From Arenibacter arenosicollis (GTDB taxonomy: Bacteria > Bacteroidota > Bacteroidia > Flavobacteriales > Flavobacteriaceae), in NCBI RefSeq assembly GCF_014397245.1, contig NZ_JACLHY010000023.1, forward strand, positions 16,155 through 80,154: a DNA stretch of 64,000 bases. The letters are read 5' to 3'. The notes under the pieces were generated by a model. It had not been told where the DNA came from. It saw only the letters and a program-made list of their open reading frames with translations, and searched no databases. Both the position numbers and the translations under genes were made by a program. Position 1 is the stretch's first letter. Each line of letters starts with the position of its first letter. Shown piece by piece: positions 1 to 10,800 of this stretch.

Positions 1-424
1 CTTATAATTGCAGTTAATACCATCACTACCGTTAAGCTACAAGTACAAGGAAAGCCTGTTAAACCAACTCATTATTGCATACTAAATAATTTTATTCATC
101 CTGCAGTGAATACCTCCTCGTAAATTTCAAGATAATTCATTATCAAACTTAACAAATTACGGAATTGGTAAGATATGGTTTTACAGAGGCCATATTTACA
201 TAAAACACAATAAACAAAGTGGTAGCGTTGTACGATTAGTACAGGTTACATTCTTTCAGTTTAACGACCTAATGCACCACATCATTACCCTAGGGCCACC
301 ATACAACGATAATAAAATGAAATCTTTAGTAGGCCAGCTGACTCTTATATAAGTATCTAAAAGTAAGACTATCGATATATAATTAGGCATTGTTGATCGG
401 CACGACAGTTCAGAAGGTGAAAAT
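1..424. other. No gene recognised at left edge
   Basis: Stop codons are frequent in all frames and I see no tRNA, terminator or repeat. The NIPSNAP gene ends just to the right on the minus strand, so this holds its downstream flank. Confidence 0.5.
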
Positions 425-1183
425 TTAAAGTTTCGAATAAGGTAATTGTTTTAAAAAGACTCGTGTAATGTCATTCATGGCATTGGCATATTCCTCTAAT
501 TTTATGATTCGCTGCCATTCGGGATGCGGACCAAATTTGGCCCATGTCCGAGTGTGCGCTTCCATATCCTTAAAAGCAAGCATATATGTTAGGCATGGCA
601 TTTGGTCTCCAGCTATATTCTCCCCAAAGAACACCATAGGTAGCCCGACTTCTTCAAAGATTTTAAACTCACTATCGTTGAACATTTTGACTTTTCTACG
701 GAGTGCATCTTCATTGTGACTCTCGTATATTCTTAACTCAAAAAGATTAGCCTCATCTACGGGTTTTACCAGCTTGGGAAAACCAGCGGAGGACCTAATA
801 AGATTAGTGGATATTCTCTTGTAAGGAATTATTTCTTCCGTGGCATTGAGATATGTTTTTGCGTCCTGTAAGTATTTAGCGTCTTTTGCCAAAACATCTT
901 TACTTGATTGAAAAGTTTGTATGTTGTCATAGGGAATAAGCAAGTAAATTTTCTTGGGCAAACTTTCACCATACTCCTCAAAGGCCCCAATATGTTCAAT
1001 ACCCTGACGGTCTAGCGCCGGTAATAGCGCCTGTTCTAAATAGTTGTGTAAAACCTTTGCCTGTCCGAAGAACTCTAATTCATAGGTTCTCAACTCATAT
1101 ACCTCTTCCTGTGAATATATGCTGGTAAAAGAGAGAAATAATATTATGGCTGATAAAATTCGTCTGTTCATATTGATCAACAT
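425..1183 (-). CDS. NIPSNAP family secreted protein
   Basis: The 252-aa product starts with a hydrophobic signal peptide (about residues 5-24, ending in SIYSQ before EEVYELRTYEL). Two ELRTYE/ELRIYE-type segments, near residues 27-35 and 148-155, mark two repeated NIPSNAP (ferredoxin-like alpha/beta barrel) halves. Bacteroidota NIPSNAP proteins are usually exported and often lie near sugar-catabolism genes; their reaction is unknown. An alternative start is the ATG four codons in (MNRRILS), which gives a cleaner signal peptide. The gene stands alone: the next gene upstream is about 950 bp away. Family assignment is fairly sure, function is not. Confidence 0.8.
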   Translation of the reverse strand: MLINMNRRILSAIILFLSFTSIYSQEEVYELRTYELEFFGQAKVLHNYLEQALLPALDRQGIEHIGAFEEYGESLPKKIYLLIPYDNIQTFQSSKDVLAKDAKYLQDAKTYLNATEEIIPYKRISTNLIRSSAGFPKLVKPVDEANLFELRIYESHNEDALRRKVKMFNDSEFKIFEEVGLPMVFFGENIAGDQMPCLTYMLAFKDMEAHTRTWAKFGPHPEWQRIIKLEEYANAMNDITRVFLKQLPYSKL

Positions 1184-2132
1184 TATTTATTTTGAGCAAG
1201 ATATTAAATTATTAGGTCATAAAATAACATTGATTCAACGGCACAAGATTTTTGGATATCATTAGCGATATGGCTTTCACAGAAATTATTTCAAATTATG
1301 GTTGCTTGAGAGGCTTTCAATAAATAGTATTTTAAGCTGAAATTTTGAACAAGGTAAAAAATCAAATATCAAGTGGGTACATTCATATAGGCTGATCTGA
1401 ATATTTGGGATGCGATCTTCTAATATCAGTGTTCTTTGGAGATGATTTTTACCCACATGAATATGAACTAATTAATAATTTAATTTGTAGACCTTATGAT
1501 AATTTTATTTATGGGTTCTATGTGTGCTTTAGCCCATAACAGTTAAGTGTAATCTTACAAGGCAAAAAAAAAGTAACCTTTATTAACCATACAAAAAAAG
1601 ATTCAATATGGGACATATGCAAAAAATCCTTCCGAAAAGCGACAGAAGGATCAAATCTTCTAATTCTTAATTCTATTAAATCATTCAAAAAGAGAATCCA
1701 GTAATTAATCTGTACCCAAATGCATATAGGACTACTATGAACATAGCAAAACTGAACCATGAAAAAGCTTTGAAATAGCTTTTTACTAGCCAACTTCCCA
1801 GCTGCTTAAATCCATTGTGATATATTTCTTTAAAAAGTAATATTGTTTCCATAAAAATTGTTTAAGGGGTTTTAATGCAAAGATATCACAGTATTTTACC
1901 AAGTACTTTCTTTTTCTACAAGGAGTTAATAAATACGGTTTAAAGCCAAAAAAAAAATATTCATCTAGTATTATGGCACTTAAACGAATGTATATCTACA
2001 CTTTGTGAATTTTTTGGAAGCTTACGTAATTATAATAAACTTTGGATGAACTAAATTAAAAAAACACAGCTATGCTAAAGCATAACTCTCTGGTAATTCT
2101 CAAATGCACAGTTCCAAAAAACAATTCGTTTA
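1184..2132. other. Intergenic stretch, no supported gene
   Basis: About 950 bp, very AT-rich. A 91-codon minus-strand open frame (1518-1793) has Phe/Ile/Cys-rich composition and no recognisable domain, and I do not call it. No repeat or RNA gene is apparent. Confidence 0.45.
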
Positions 2133-2525
2133 CTACTTTTTTGAATGAAGAACCTTATCCACGGTGCTTTTGGAAAGTGGTTTGTCAAAATGCCCTTTTA
2201 TCATAGGGTGCTCCTTGGCCCTGGTCCTATCTTTCGAATTTGAAAAGGCCGATAGAATGTAAATGTCCGTTTTTTGTAAAACATTGCTACCAATCTTTAC
2301 TGTATCAAGAAATTCCCAACCGTCCATGCCGTTCATGACCAAATCAAGGAATATTACATCCGGTACATCCTCTTCATTATTTAAAGGATGGGCAAACATG
2401 TTCAAAACTTCTTCCGCAGTGTCACAAACAATAGTCCTGCAATTAGAAATTGATTGTTCAATGCAATATCTTGACGCGAATTGCGACACTAAGTCGTCAT
2501 CTATAATACAAACTGTCAATTCCAT
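2133..2525 (-). CDS. Single-domain response regulator
   Basis: This 130-aa protein is a receiver domain alone. The acidic pair DDD lies near residues 9-11, the phospho-acceptor Asp in the strand VIFLDLVM (about residue 60), a switch Ser in YILSAFS and the conserved Lys in HFDKPLS near residue 117. There is no output domain, so it probably acts by protein-protein contact or in a phosphorelay, like other stand-alone receivers of Bacteroidota. No histidine kinase is adjacent; the nearest upstream gene is the helicase at 2731, about 200 bp away on the same strand. The cognate kinase cannot be named. Confidence 0.88.
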   Translation of the reverse strand: MELTVCIIDDDLVSQFASRYCIEQSISNCRTIVCDTAEEVLNMFAHPLNNEEDVPDVIFLDLVMNGMDGWEFLDTVKIGSNVLQKTDIYILSAFSNSKDRTRAKEHPMIKGHFDKPLSKSTVDKVLHSKK

Positions 2526-2730
2526 TTTTTTAAAAATTAATCGTTGTAAATATGAGTAAGATTTAACACTTAATTAGAAATCCTAACTGGTAAACGTTCA
2601 AAAGATCCATATTTTCGTCGAAACAAGAAAGTTCCATTAAAGAGGAACCTTCAATAAAGCTCTGTTCTTTTATTCTTCATCTCGGCCTATAGACAACCAT
2701 TAAAGTTCTAGCCGAATAACGATGTTTAAG

Positions 2731-4788
2731 TTAGCTAAAATCCATACCAGAGGACAAGTCAATCTTATTTGGTGAAGCGGCATCATTGACCTTTCCAAAT
2801 TTGTGTTCAACAATTAATTGTTCCACTAAGTTATCAGGAAGGTCATTTAGGAAATATGTATCCGCATCGTCGGTTTTTGAATCCATATTCGTTGGTAATG
2901 CTCGCTGGTGAACCGCAGAAATTGAGGAGGTATTTCTGGTTAGAATCAATCTGTTCTTCGCACGTGTCATAGCAACATATAGAACGCGTCTATCTTCTTC
3001 GATTTCGGCAAGATTATCCAATGACCATGCCGATGGAAAAGCTTTAGGGGATACATTTAACACAATACAGACATCGGCCTCCAGTCCTTTGGCTGAATGG
3101 ATAGTTGATATAATTACATGGTCCTTATTCTCTGCAGTATTCAGCTTAGACTCACTAAGAACATTCATGCCGTTCATATTTTCCGAATTATCCAGAAGAC
3201 CTTCTCCAATAAACTCGCCAAGGGTAGGATAGCTTTTAGCCAGTAACTTAAGAACAGGAAAATCGCCTCGTCTTTTTTCATTCCAATCACGCCTGTATCG
3301 AAATGCCAGACCTAACGACATTGCCTCATATGCGGTATCTACCATTTCACCCACATCGCTTTTAGATTTTATAGATTCATAAAGCTTGGCTATTTTGCTA
3401 CCATCCTCTCCTGGCATGGCATTTTGGAGAATGTTCGGAATATCATCCTTTTCTACATTTTCTATGACCTGTTGAAGTATTCGTGATGCCCGTACTTCCC
3501 CGACTCCCTCTTGAAAGGTCAAGAACCGTATCCATGCAATTTCGTCATATGGATTATTTACAATACGTAGCAAAGAGACCAAATCTTTGATATGCGCTGC
3601 CTGCATAAACTTACGCCCACCATAGGTGACATATGGAATCTTCCTTCGTATGAAAACTGCCTGTAATGACTTGGAGTAATATTGGGACCGTGCCAATACC
3701 AGATGGTCGGAGAATGTCCGGTCCTGGTGCGTGAAGTTATTTAATATCTCGTCTGCAACCCAATTGGCCTCTTGCCATTCGTCACTAACATTTACAAGCC
3801 GTGGCAACTCTCCAGAACCACGAATCGATTGTAATTTCTTATTATAGTTTATCGGAGACTTTTCCAATAACCAATTCGATATATCTAAAATCTCCTGGGT
3901 AGAACGATAGTTCTTTTCCAATTTGTATACCTCGGAATCCGGGACCCTTTCCTTGAAGAGATGTACATTCTTAAAATCGGCTCCACGAAAAGAATAAATA
4001 GATTGTGCATCATCACCAACGCAAAATAACTTACAAATACTGACAAACGGGTCTAACAGGTCCCATTGTAAGGGATTGGTATCCTGCATTTCATCCACTA
4101 GTAGATAATCCAGATGTTGTGAAAGAATGTTTCGTGCTTCAGGGTTAGTTCGCAACTGGGTGGAAACGACCAAAAGCAGGTCATCATAATCCAAATATCG
4201 TTGTTCCCCTTTTTTAAGTTGATATGCCCTTAAAATATTTTCGACATGCGGTTTTATTGTCGAGATTTCATAGTCGGTGTCGGCGTCCTTCTTATTCTTA
4301 AAGAGTTTTATCCGCAAACTTTCCGTTAAGCTTTTTTTGGTATTTCGGGCCAAGGAATATATATCGATAAGTTGTTGCGGTTTTATACGTAGTTTTCCGA
4401 AATCGAGATTCTGGTTTCCACAAACCATTTTCATAATACTAAGCTGATCATCTGGGTCAATAACGGTATAAGCTGCGGCGCCGAATAAATTCGGAAAACG
4501 CACGATCAATTGGTTGCACCAAGAATGAAAAGTAGCACCGCTTAAGGAATTGCCATCGGATTGCGGTAATGTTGCTTTTACCCTTTCGACGATTTCGTTC
4601 GCAGCCTTTTTGGTGAACGTGAGTATCTGTATTTTCGATGGGTCTATTCCTGATTGTATAAGATATGCTGCCCTTGCGATTATAGTCTTTGTTTTTCCGG
4701 TTCCCGCACCAGCTAATACCAGGAGATGTTCGCCATCAAATTCGACTGCTTTTCTTTGCCCATCGTTAAGTGTATCTGGAATGTTCAT
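2731..4788 (-). CDS. UvrD/Rep-type ATP-dependent DNA helicase
   Basis: The 685-aa SF1A helicase would unwind DNA 3' to 5' in repair or replication restart. Visible motifs: Q-motif region LNDGQRKAV (residues 8-15), Walker A GAGTGKT (27-33), motif Ia LTFTKKAANEI, motif II VDEMQDTN (Met replaces the third residue of the usual DExQD), motif III GDDAQSIYSFRGA, motif IV KNYRSTQEI, motif V STIHSAKGLEAD and motif VI LYVAMTRAKNRL. Length fits PcrA/UvrD without extra nuclease domains. It is read in the same direction as the exonuclease/GIY-YIG gene 147 bp upstream, so both may belong to one repair unit facing the mutagenic polymerase operon. Confidence 0.92.
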   Translation of the reverse strand: MNIPDTLNDGQRKAVEFDGEHLLVLAGAGTGKTKTIIARAAYLIQSGIDPSKIQILTFTKKAANEIVERVKATLPQSDGNSLSGATFHSWCNQLIVRFPNLFGAAAYTVIDPDDQLSIMKMVCGNQNLDFGKLRIKPQQLIDIYSLARNTKKSLTESLRIKLFKNKKDADTDYEISTIKPHVENILRAYQLKKGEQRYLDYDDLLLVVSTQLRTNPEARNILSQHLDYLLVDEMQDTNPLQWDLLDPFVSICKLFCVGDDAQSIYSFRGADFKNVHLFKERVPDSEVYKLEKNYRSTQEILDISNWLLEKSPINYNKKLQSIRGSGELPRLVNVSDEWQEANWVADEILNNFTHQDRTFSDHLVLARSQYYSKSLQAVFIRRKIPYVTYGGRKFMQAAHIKDLVSLLRIVNNPYDEIAWIRFLTFQEGVGEVRASRILQQVIENVEKDDIPNILQNAMPGEDGSKIAKLYESIKSKSDVGEMVDTAYEAMSLGLAFRYRRDWNEKRRGDFPVLKLLAKSYPTLGEFIGEGLLDNSENMNGMNVLSESKLNTAENKDHVIISTIHSAKGLEADVCIVLNVSPKAFPSAWSLDNLAEIEEDRRVLYVAMTRAKNRLILTRNTSSISAVHQRALPTNMDSKTDDADTYFLNDLPDNLVEQLIVEHKFGKVNDAASPNKIDLSSGMDFS

Positions 4789-4935
4789 AGTAGTACTAAA
4801 TTAAAATTACCGTTAATCATCGAATACTGGGGAGCTCTTCAAACTTAAAATTATTTGATTACACAAGATGCTCTTATAAAAAATTGTTTTAACGCAGCGA
4901 GGATAAGTATAACGTTAAATTCAAGAGAAAGACCA

Positions 4936-6318
4936 TCAGTGGACAAACTCTTGTGGCACCACTAATTTAATGGATTTAGGGTTGGCATTCAAATAACTGC
5001 TAATGATACGCATGGTATGATACGTGTTTTTTCTAGCTGTTAAGAACGTCTCCAAATCATCAAGACCTTCAATGCCCTGATCTCTGTCGAAAAAGCCGTA
5101 TCCTTGATATATGCTGTTCTTGACCAAGACAAAACCATGTTCTTCCTCCGAACGGCCTTTACAGATAACGGCGTAATTATCCCTATTCTTATGAAGCTCG
5201 GAAATAGCCCGTTTGGCTCGGATGTTATAAATTGCCACGGACTCTTTTCCCTCGCAGACCTTGTGGCAATCTTTTATTTCATAATGCGAGCAGCCCTCCT
5301 TACTACTTTGTAGCGCAGTAAATCGCGGACACAGGGTGAATTCCTCACAGATTTGCCTTAATCTGGCAACAGCCTCCTCACGCCTGTAAAATGTTACGGC
5401 TCCCAAATCAGCTGCGGATTTTCTATCGATTGCAAATTGGATGATACCTTTTCTGTTGATGTAATGTATGATACAATATGGTGCCCTTAGTTTCTTTTGT
5501 GTAACGTTGAAGATCGGATAGTGGTTCTGTATTTCATCAGCTTCCAACAACAATGCGATGAGTTCATTTCCAGTTTCTAGAAAGTCTACGGTGGCGGTCG
5601 CTTGACAAAGGTCGTATTCCTTATTTTTTTTATCATAGAAATGACTGAGGACCCTTTCCCTGATTCGAATGGCCTTACCTACGTATATAATCTTACCACG
5701 GCTGTTCTTGAAATAGTAGACACCGGGACTCTGTGGAAGGCCCGCTAAGAGCTCCCTGTCGATATTCGGAGCCAAGGTGGTCTTTCTTGAATTTAAATAA
5801 GAATCGAAAACAATACCCCCGTCATCTAGACTCATTAGACGCTGAAATAGTATAACGGTAGCGTCAGTATCGCCTTCGGCCCGATGGCGGTTGACGAGGG
5901 GAATGCCCAAAGTGGAACAGAGGCGTCCCAGGCTATACGATAACATTCCTGGCATTAATTTTTTCGCAAGTCGCACTGTACAGAGTCTTTGGCGACTGTA
6001 GTTATACCCTAGGTATCGAAACTCAGAGCGCAGCACCGAATAATCGAAGGTCACATTATGCGCAACGAACACGGCATCCTCAGTAATTTCTAGGATTTTC
6101 GCGGCAATCTCTTCGAAGAGTGGGGCAGTTCGTACCATATCATCATCTATTCCTGTCAGACCTGTTATGAAGTTGGGAATCCGAACTTGGGGATTTACCA
6201 GTGATGTAAACTTATCCAATATTGTGTTCTCGTTCATACGAACAATGCAAATTTCAGTAATACGGTTATTTCGAATTCCCTTTCCAGCTGTCTCAATATC
6301 GACGACTACATAGTCCAT
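4936..6318 (-). CDS. DEDDh 3'-5' exonuclease fused to GIY-YIG endonuclease
   Basis: A 460-aa two-nuclease fusion. Residues 1-165 form a DnaQ-like exonuclease with DIET (D7, E9), HNVTFD (D92) and HRAEGD (H145, D150). Residues about 193-275 form a UvrC/Cho-type GIY-YIG domain: GVYYFKN at 199, then IYVGKA at 211 and the catalytic-region Arg in IRIRERV. The C-terminal 180 residues resemble the Cys-containing part that follows this domain in Cho-like proteins. Exonuclease plus GIY-YIG proteins are known in actinobacteria and Bacteroidota and are thought to act in nucleotide excision repair. The gene is divergent from the ImuB-like/DnaE2 operon with only 42 bp between. Confidence 0.88.
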   Translation of the reverse strand: MDYVVVDIETAGKGIRNNRITEICIVRMNENTILDKFTSLVNPQVRIPNFITGLTGIDDDMVRTAPLFEEIAAKILEITEDAVFVAHNVTFDYSVLRSEFRYLGYNYSRQRLCTVRLAKKLMPGMLSYSLGRLCSTLGIPLVNRHRAEGDTDATVILFQRLMSLDDGGIVFDSYLNSRKTTLAPNIDRELLAGLPQSPGVYYFKNSRGKIIYVGKAIRIRERVLSHFYDKKNKEYDLCQATATVDFLETGNELIALLLEADEIQNHYPIFNVTQKKLRAPYCIIHYINRKGIIQFAIDRKSAADLGAVTFYRREEAVARLRQICEEFTLCPRFTALQSSKEGCSHYEIKDCHKVCEGKESVAIYNIRAKRAISELHKNRDNYAVICKGRSEEEHGFVLVKNSIYQGYGFFDRDQGIEGLDDLETFLTARKNTYHTMRIISSYLNANPKSIKLVVPQEFVH

Positions 6319-6360
6319 TTAGTTAAAATTTTATTTCGTGCCGTAAAAATACTACAATCA

Positions 6361-6699
6361 ATGGAAATAATCCATAATTTTGGATATTTTCCAATAATTA
6401 TCAAAATAGAGCAAATGGACTATCCAAATCTGATACGTTTAGAAGACAAAATTAAGGTATTACTTGACTATAGATTGGCGGACTACCACTATAAGCTGGT
6501 TATAGTAGAGGCTTATTATGCAATGGATAAGACTGTGATGTGCCGCATAGAACTATATGGGTCAAAAACCACTATAACACATCGGTTAGCCAAATATGAA
6601 GCTAAGCTAACAGAGGGATTTTATTACGAAGCAGAACAAAGGTTAATAGGTCAAATGGAGCTTAAGGAAAACAAATATGTAATTGAAGATTATGGATAA
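6361..6699 (+). CDS. Hypothetical protein, first gene of the mutagenic polymerase operon
   Basis: A 112-aa protein I cannot place. No signal peptide or membrane segment is visible; it has charged helical stretches rich in Tyr, Lys and Glu. The second ATG (6418, MDYPNLIRLED) would give 93 aa and looks like a natural N-terminus. The stop codon TAA directly abuts the next reading frame, so translation is probably coupled to the ImuB-like gene. In other bacteria this position in the cassette is taken by the RecA-like ImuA or a LexA-like protein, but this sequence has no P-loop and no Ser/Lys peptidase motif. It may be a lineage-specific accessory factor; that is inference from context. Confidence 0.6.
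   Translation: MEIIHNFGYFPIIIKIEQMDYPNLIRLEDKIKVLLDYRLADYHYKLVIVEAYYAMDKTVMCRIELYGSKTTITHRLAKYEAKLTEGFYYEAEQRLIGQMELKENKYVIEDYG
6375..6382 (+). promoter_or_regulatory. Possible Bacteroidota -7 promoter element
   Basis: The octamer TAATTTTG fits the Bacteroidota -7 consensus TAnnTTTG. It lies inside the first codons of the longest reading of the next gene and 36 bp before a second ATG at 6418, so it could favour the later start. I do not see a convincing -33 TTTG element, so this is weak. Confidence 0.25.
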
Positions 6700-6705
6700 T
6701 TGACT

Positions 6706-7863
6706 ATGGAAAGAGCGATAGTACATATGGATATGCATGATTATTACATTGCATGCGAACGTTTGGCAAATTCATCCCTGAAGGGTGTGCCCCTTATCAT
6801 CGGTGGTGGTACCAATAGAGGGACGGTTGCCGCCTGCTCTAAAGAAGCGGCAAGGTTTGGTGTTCGGGTTTCAATGCCTACTGCTTATGCGCAAAGGTTA
6901 TGTCCCAATGCGACTATACTTAAAGGGGATTATGGCTCATACACCAATAAATCAAAGGAGCTTACCGAAATAATAAAGGAACATGCCCCGGTGGTCGAGA
7001 AATCATCTATTCATTCCTTCTATTTGGATATTACCGGAATGGACCGTTTTTTTGGCTGTTATGATTGGACAAAGGAACTCTCGCTACAGATTTCAAAAAT
7101 GTCCGGCCTTGACCCTTCCTGGGCATTATCGGTCAATAAAACAGTTTCAAAAATTGGAGTGGTCGGTACCACTCCCACAATGCCAAGAATTTTAAAACAG
7201 GAGGAAGTGCAGAATTTCTTGAATCCATTACCGATTCAAAGATTGCCCAATATTGGTGATACTACTTTCCAATTATTATCAAGAATAGGAATCCGACAAA
7301 TAGGTAAAGTCTCTGAAATGCCACCGGTGGTTCTACAGAAAATGCTGGGAAAAAGGGGCAATTTAATTTGGCAGCATGCAAACGGTATTGATAGTGAACC
7401 AGTAAAACCTTATTCAGAAAAGAGAGCGGTCTATCGGGAACACGATTTTGACATGGATTGTATAGATATCCAGGTTATAAAAGCTCAACTAATGGCCATG
7501 GTGGAACAATTAGCTTTTAAGCTAAGACAGGATAACCTAGTGACCGCAAAGGTAATTGTCAAGGTAAAATATAACAACCTTGATACAGAAACCAAACAGT
7601 CAAAAATAGGCTACACTTCATTGGACCACATTCTGAAAAAAGAGGTGCAGCTGTTATTTTTCAAACTTTATCATAGAAGAATGCGACTAGTAAAAGTCGG
7701 TGTTCGTTTCTCCGATATCGTATCGGGTTCCCATCAGATCAATTTGTTCGAGGATACTAGTGAAATACTATCGTTATATAATGCATTGGATTCCATACGC
7801 AACAAATACGGAATGAATGCCGTAGGAACATCTTCAGCTTTTCAAAATTACCGGACCAAATGA
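6706..7863 (+). CDS. Y-family DNA polymerase homologue with altered active site (ImuB-like)
   Basis: The protein has the palm/finger/thumb order of DinB: HMDMHDYY near residues 7-14, NRGTVAACSKEAARFGV, then the palm segment SIHSFYLDIT, and a little-finger domain after about 230. In active DinB that palm segment reads S-[LI]-D-E-A-[YF]-L-D-V-T; here the two catalytic acids Asp-Glu are His103-Ser104 (numbered from the ATG at 6706). The first acid, Asp9, is kept. Loss of the acids is the hallmark of ImuB, a non-catalytic scaffold for DnaE2. The C-terminus overlaps dnaE2 by ATGA. A TTG codon at 6700 is an alternative start. The fold is sure; inactivity is inferred. Confidence 0.85.
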   Translation: MERAIVHMDMHDYYIACERLANSSLKGVPLIIGGGTNRGTVAACSKEAARFGVRVSMPTAYAQRLCPNATILKGDYGSYTNKSKELTEIIKEHAPVVEKSSIHSFYLDITGMDRFFGCYDWTKELSLQISKMSGLDPSWALSVNKTVSKIGVVGTTPTMPRILKQEEVQNFLNPLPIQRLPNIGDTTFQLLSRIGIRQIGKVSEMPPVVLQKMLGKRGNLIWQHANGIDSEPVKPYSEKRAVYREHDFDMDCIDIQVIKAQLMAMVEQLAFKLRQDNLVTAKVIVKVKYNNLDTETKQSKIGYTSLDHILKKEVQLLFFKLYHRRMRLVKVGVRFSDIVSGSHQINLFEDTSEILSLYNALDSIRNKYGMNAVGTSSAFQNYRTK

Positions 7864-10800
7864 AAATGTTTCTTAACTGCCATTCATACCATAGTCTAAG
7901 ATACGGAACAATCCCATTGGAGGAACTTGTAGACCTGGCAGCACAAATGGGTGTGGTTACCTTGGGGCTGACCGATATCAATACGGTAACGGGTATTTAC
8001 GACTTTATTCGGATGTGTGATGCAAAAAAAATTAAACCCATAGTGGGTGTCGAATTTCGCAATAATGATGAAAAACAATATACCGGACTAGCAAAGAACA
8101 CGAAGGGAATCGGCGAGCTTTGTGAATTCTTGACAAATTATAATCTCAATGAAAAGCAGCTTCCCACCATAGCCCCGAAATTTAAAAATGCATTTATAAT
8201 TTATCCGCTATCCAATGTTCCAGTAAGTTTGGAAAAGAATGAATTTCTTGGGGTCAATGGATTTGAGACCACCAAATTGATCAAACCGATATATCAAAAA
8301 TTGCTAAGAAAAACTATAGCGTTTCAATCCGTGACCATTCGTAACGAAGACGAATATGAGCTTCATAAAACGCTGAGATGTATCGACCATAACATCTTGT
8401 TATCACAGTTGCCGGAGGATGCCCATTGCCATCCCTCGGAGGTTATGGATCCTACGCAGACTTTAGAGAAACAGTTTTCTAGATATTCTGGTATAATCCG
8501 CAATGCGGAGAAGTTGGCCGATCGCTGTAATTTCACATTCGACTTTACGGTACCTAGGAATAAAAAACTGTACACGGGGAGTAAGTCGGGGGATATGTTA
8601 CTGTTGGGGCAGTTGGCCGAGGACGGAATTGTAAGGCGTTATGGTGCAAAGAACAAGGATGCCAAAGTTCGAATGGAAAAAGAGCTTAAAGTAATAGGCG
8701 AACTTAACTTTACGGGATATTTTTTGATTACATGGGATATTATAAGATATAGTCAAAGTAGGGGATTTATGCATGTTGGTCGCGGAAGCGGTGCGAATAG
8801 TATTGTAAGCTACGCCCTTGGAATTACGGATATCTGTCCTATTGAGCTTGATTTATATTTTGAGCGTTTTTTAAACCAAAATAGAAAAAGCCCTCCCGAT
8901 TTTGATATAGATTGGTCTTGGCAAGAACGTGACGAAATTCTCGATTATATCTTCAAGAGATTCTCTCCAGGTCACGTAGCTTTCTGCGGAACAATTGTGG
9001 AATTCAAACATCGCTCTATAATGCGTGAATTGGGCAAAGTCTATGGTCTGCAAAAGGCGGAGTTGGACCAGTTGTCCAATAAGGGTTTGCAATCTGGCGG
9101 AACGGATTCTGTTGTTGACCGTGTAGCAAAACTTGGAGCTATGCTTTTGGGATTTCCAAATCAAAGAAGTATGCATGCTTGCGGTGTAATCATATCCGAG
9201 GAACCGATAACTAATTTCTCTGCCTTAGAGATAAAGCCTAAGGGCTTCCCAATCGTTCAATTTGATATGCATATTGCCGAAGATATCGGGTTCGAGAAGT
9301 TCGATATTCTTAGCCAACGAGGATTGGGAACAATAGCAAGTACCGTAGAACTGGTTAAAGAGAACAAGGGTATCAGTATTGCTATTGAACAGGTTAATTC
9401 CTATAAGGTAGATGTCCAATGTAATAGCAACTTACAAATCGGAAATACCTTGGGTTGTTTTTATATAGAGAGCCCTGCCATGCGTGGTCTTCTCAGAAGA
9501 TTAAAATGTAATGATTATCAGACCTTGGTGGCAGCTTCAAGTATTATTCGCCCTGGAGTAGCGAAAAGTGGTATGATGAAAGAGTACATTTATCGCCACA
9601 ATAACCCGAATAGTTTTGAATATTTCCATGAAGTATTTGAAGAATTTTTAGGAGATACCTATGGTATAATGGTATATCAGGAAGATGTTATTAAAATTGC
9701 CCTTCACTATGGGGGTCTTGAACCAACCTATGGGGATATTTTACGGAGAGCCATAAGTGGTAAATCGCGCTCTAAAAAAGAGATTGAAAGTTTAAAATAT
9801 AAGTTCTTTGAATCCTGTAAAATACGTGGCCATGACGAGCAATTAAGTTTGGAAGTTTTTAGGCAAATCGAAAGCTTTGCGGGGTACTCCTTTTGCAAGG
9901 CACATTCCGCCTCATATGCGGTAGAAAGTTATCAGAGTCTCTACCTTAAAACCTACTACGGAATTGAATTTATGGTATGTGCCATAAATAATGGTGGTGG
10001 ATTTTACCGTACGGAAATTTATGTTCATGAAGCAAAGCGTTCTGGGGGTACCGTGCATGTACCTTGTGTGAACAATAGCGAATTGCAGACTTGTGTGAAG
10101 GGCGTGGATATCTATCTTGGATTCGGTCTTATAAAATCTATGGATGAAAAATTAGCAGTCCAGTTGGTTGAGGAAAGAAAGGCGAATGGCGATTTTACAT
10201 CCTTGGAGAATTTCCTATCGCGAACAGCCATCGGCGGTGAGACCTTACAAACTTTGATATTTGTTGGTGCTTTTCGGTTTACCGGTAAACCGAAAAGCGA
10301 CCTTATAATTATTGCCAAAATGTTGGAATCTGGTGAGGTTTCGAAGTCACCTATGCTGCTCATAGAAGAGCCAATACAAGAATATACATTTCCGGTTATG
10401 GAGCGCAATATTATCGAAGATGCATTCGATGAAATAGAGATACTCGGATTTTCGGTATCGCTCTCTCCTTTTGAGCTCTTAAAAACAAAGTATCGCGGGG
10501 ATGTAATGAACAACCAACTGCTTGATAATTATAAGAAAACGGTACGTATGTTGGCCTATCTGGTATCTACAAAACAAGTGCCCACCAAGAATGGTAACAT
10601 GTATTTTGGGACATGGATAGACAATAATGGGGATTACTTCGATACCGCCCATTTTGCGACCACATTAACAAAATATCCATTTAAAGGTGGGGGCTGCTAT
10701 CTACTGCTGGGCACGGTGGAGGTGGATTTTCATTTCCCGACCATAATAATATCCAAGATGGAAAAAATGCCTTTTGTTCCGGACCCTCGATACGAGAACG

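Noticed and set aside
1518..1793. 91-codon minus-strand open frame
   Set aside because: Composition is not protein-like, there is no domain or neighbour support, and it lies in AT-rich spacer.
6706..7863. Active DNA polymerase IV (DinB)
   Set aside because: The Asp-Glu pair of the palm motif is His-Ser, so an ImuB-like role fits better.
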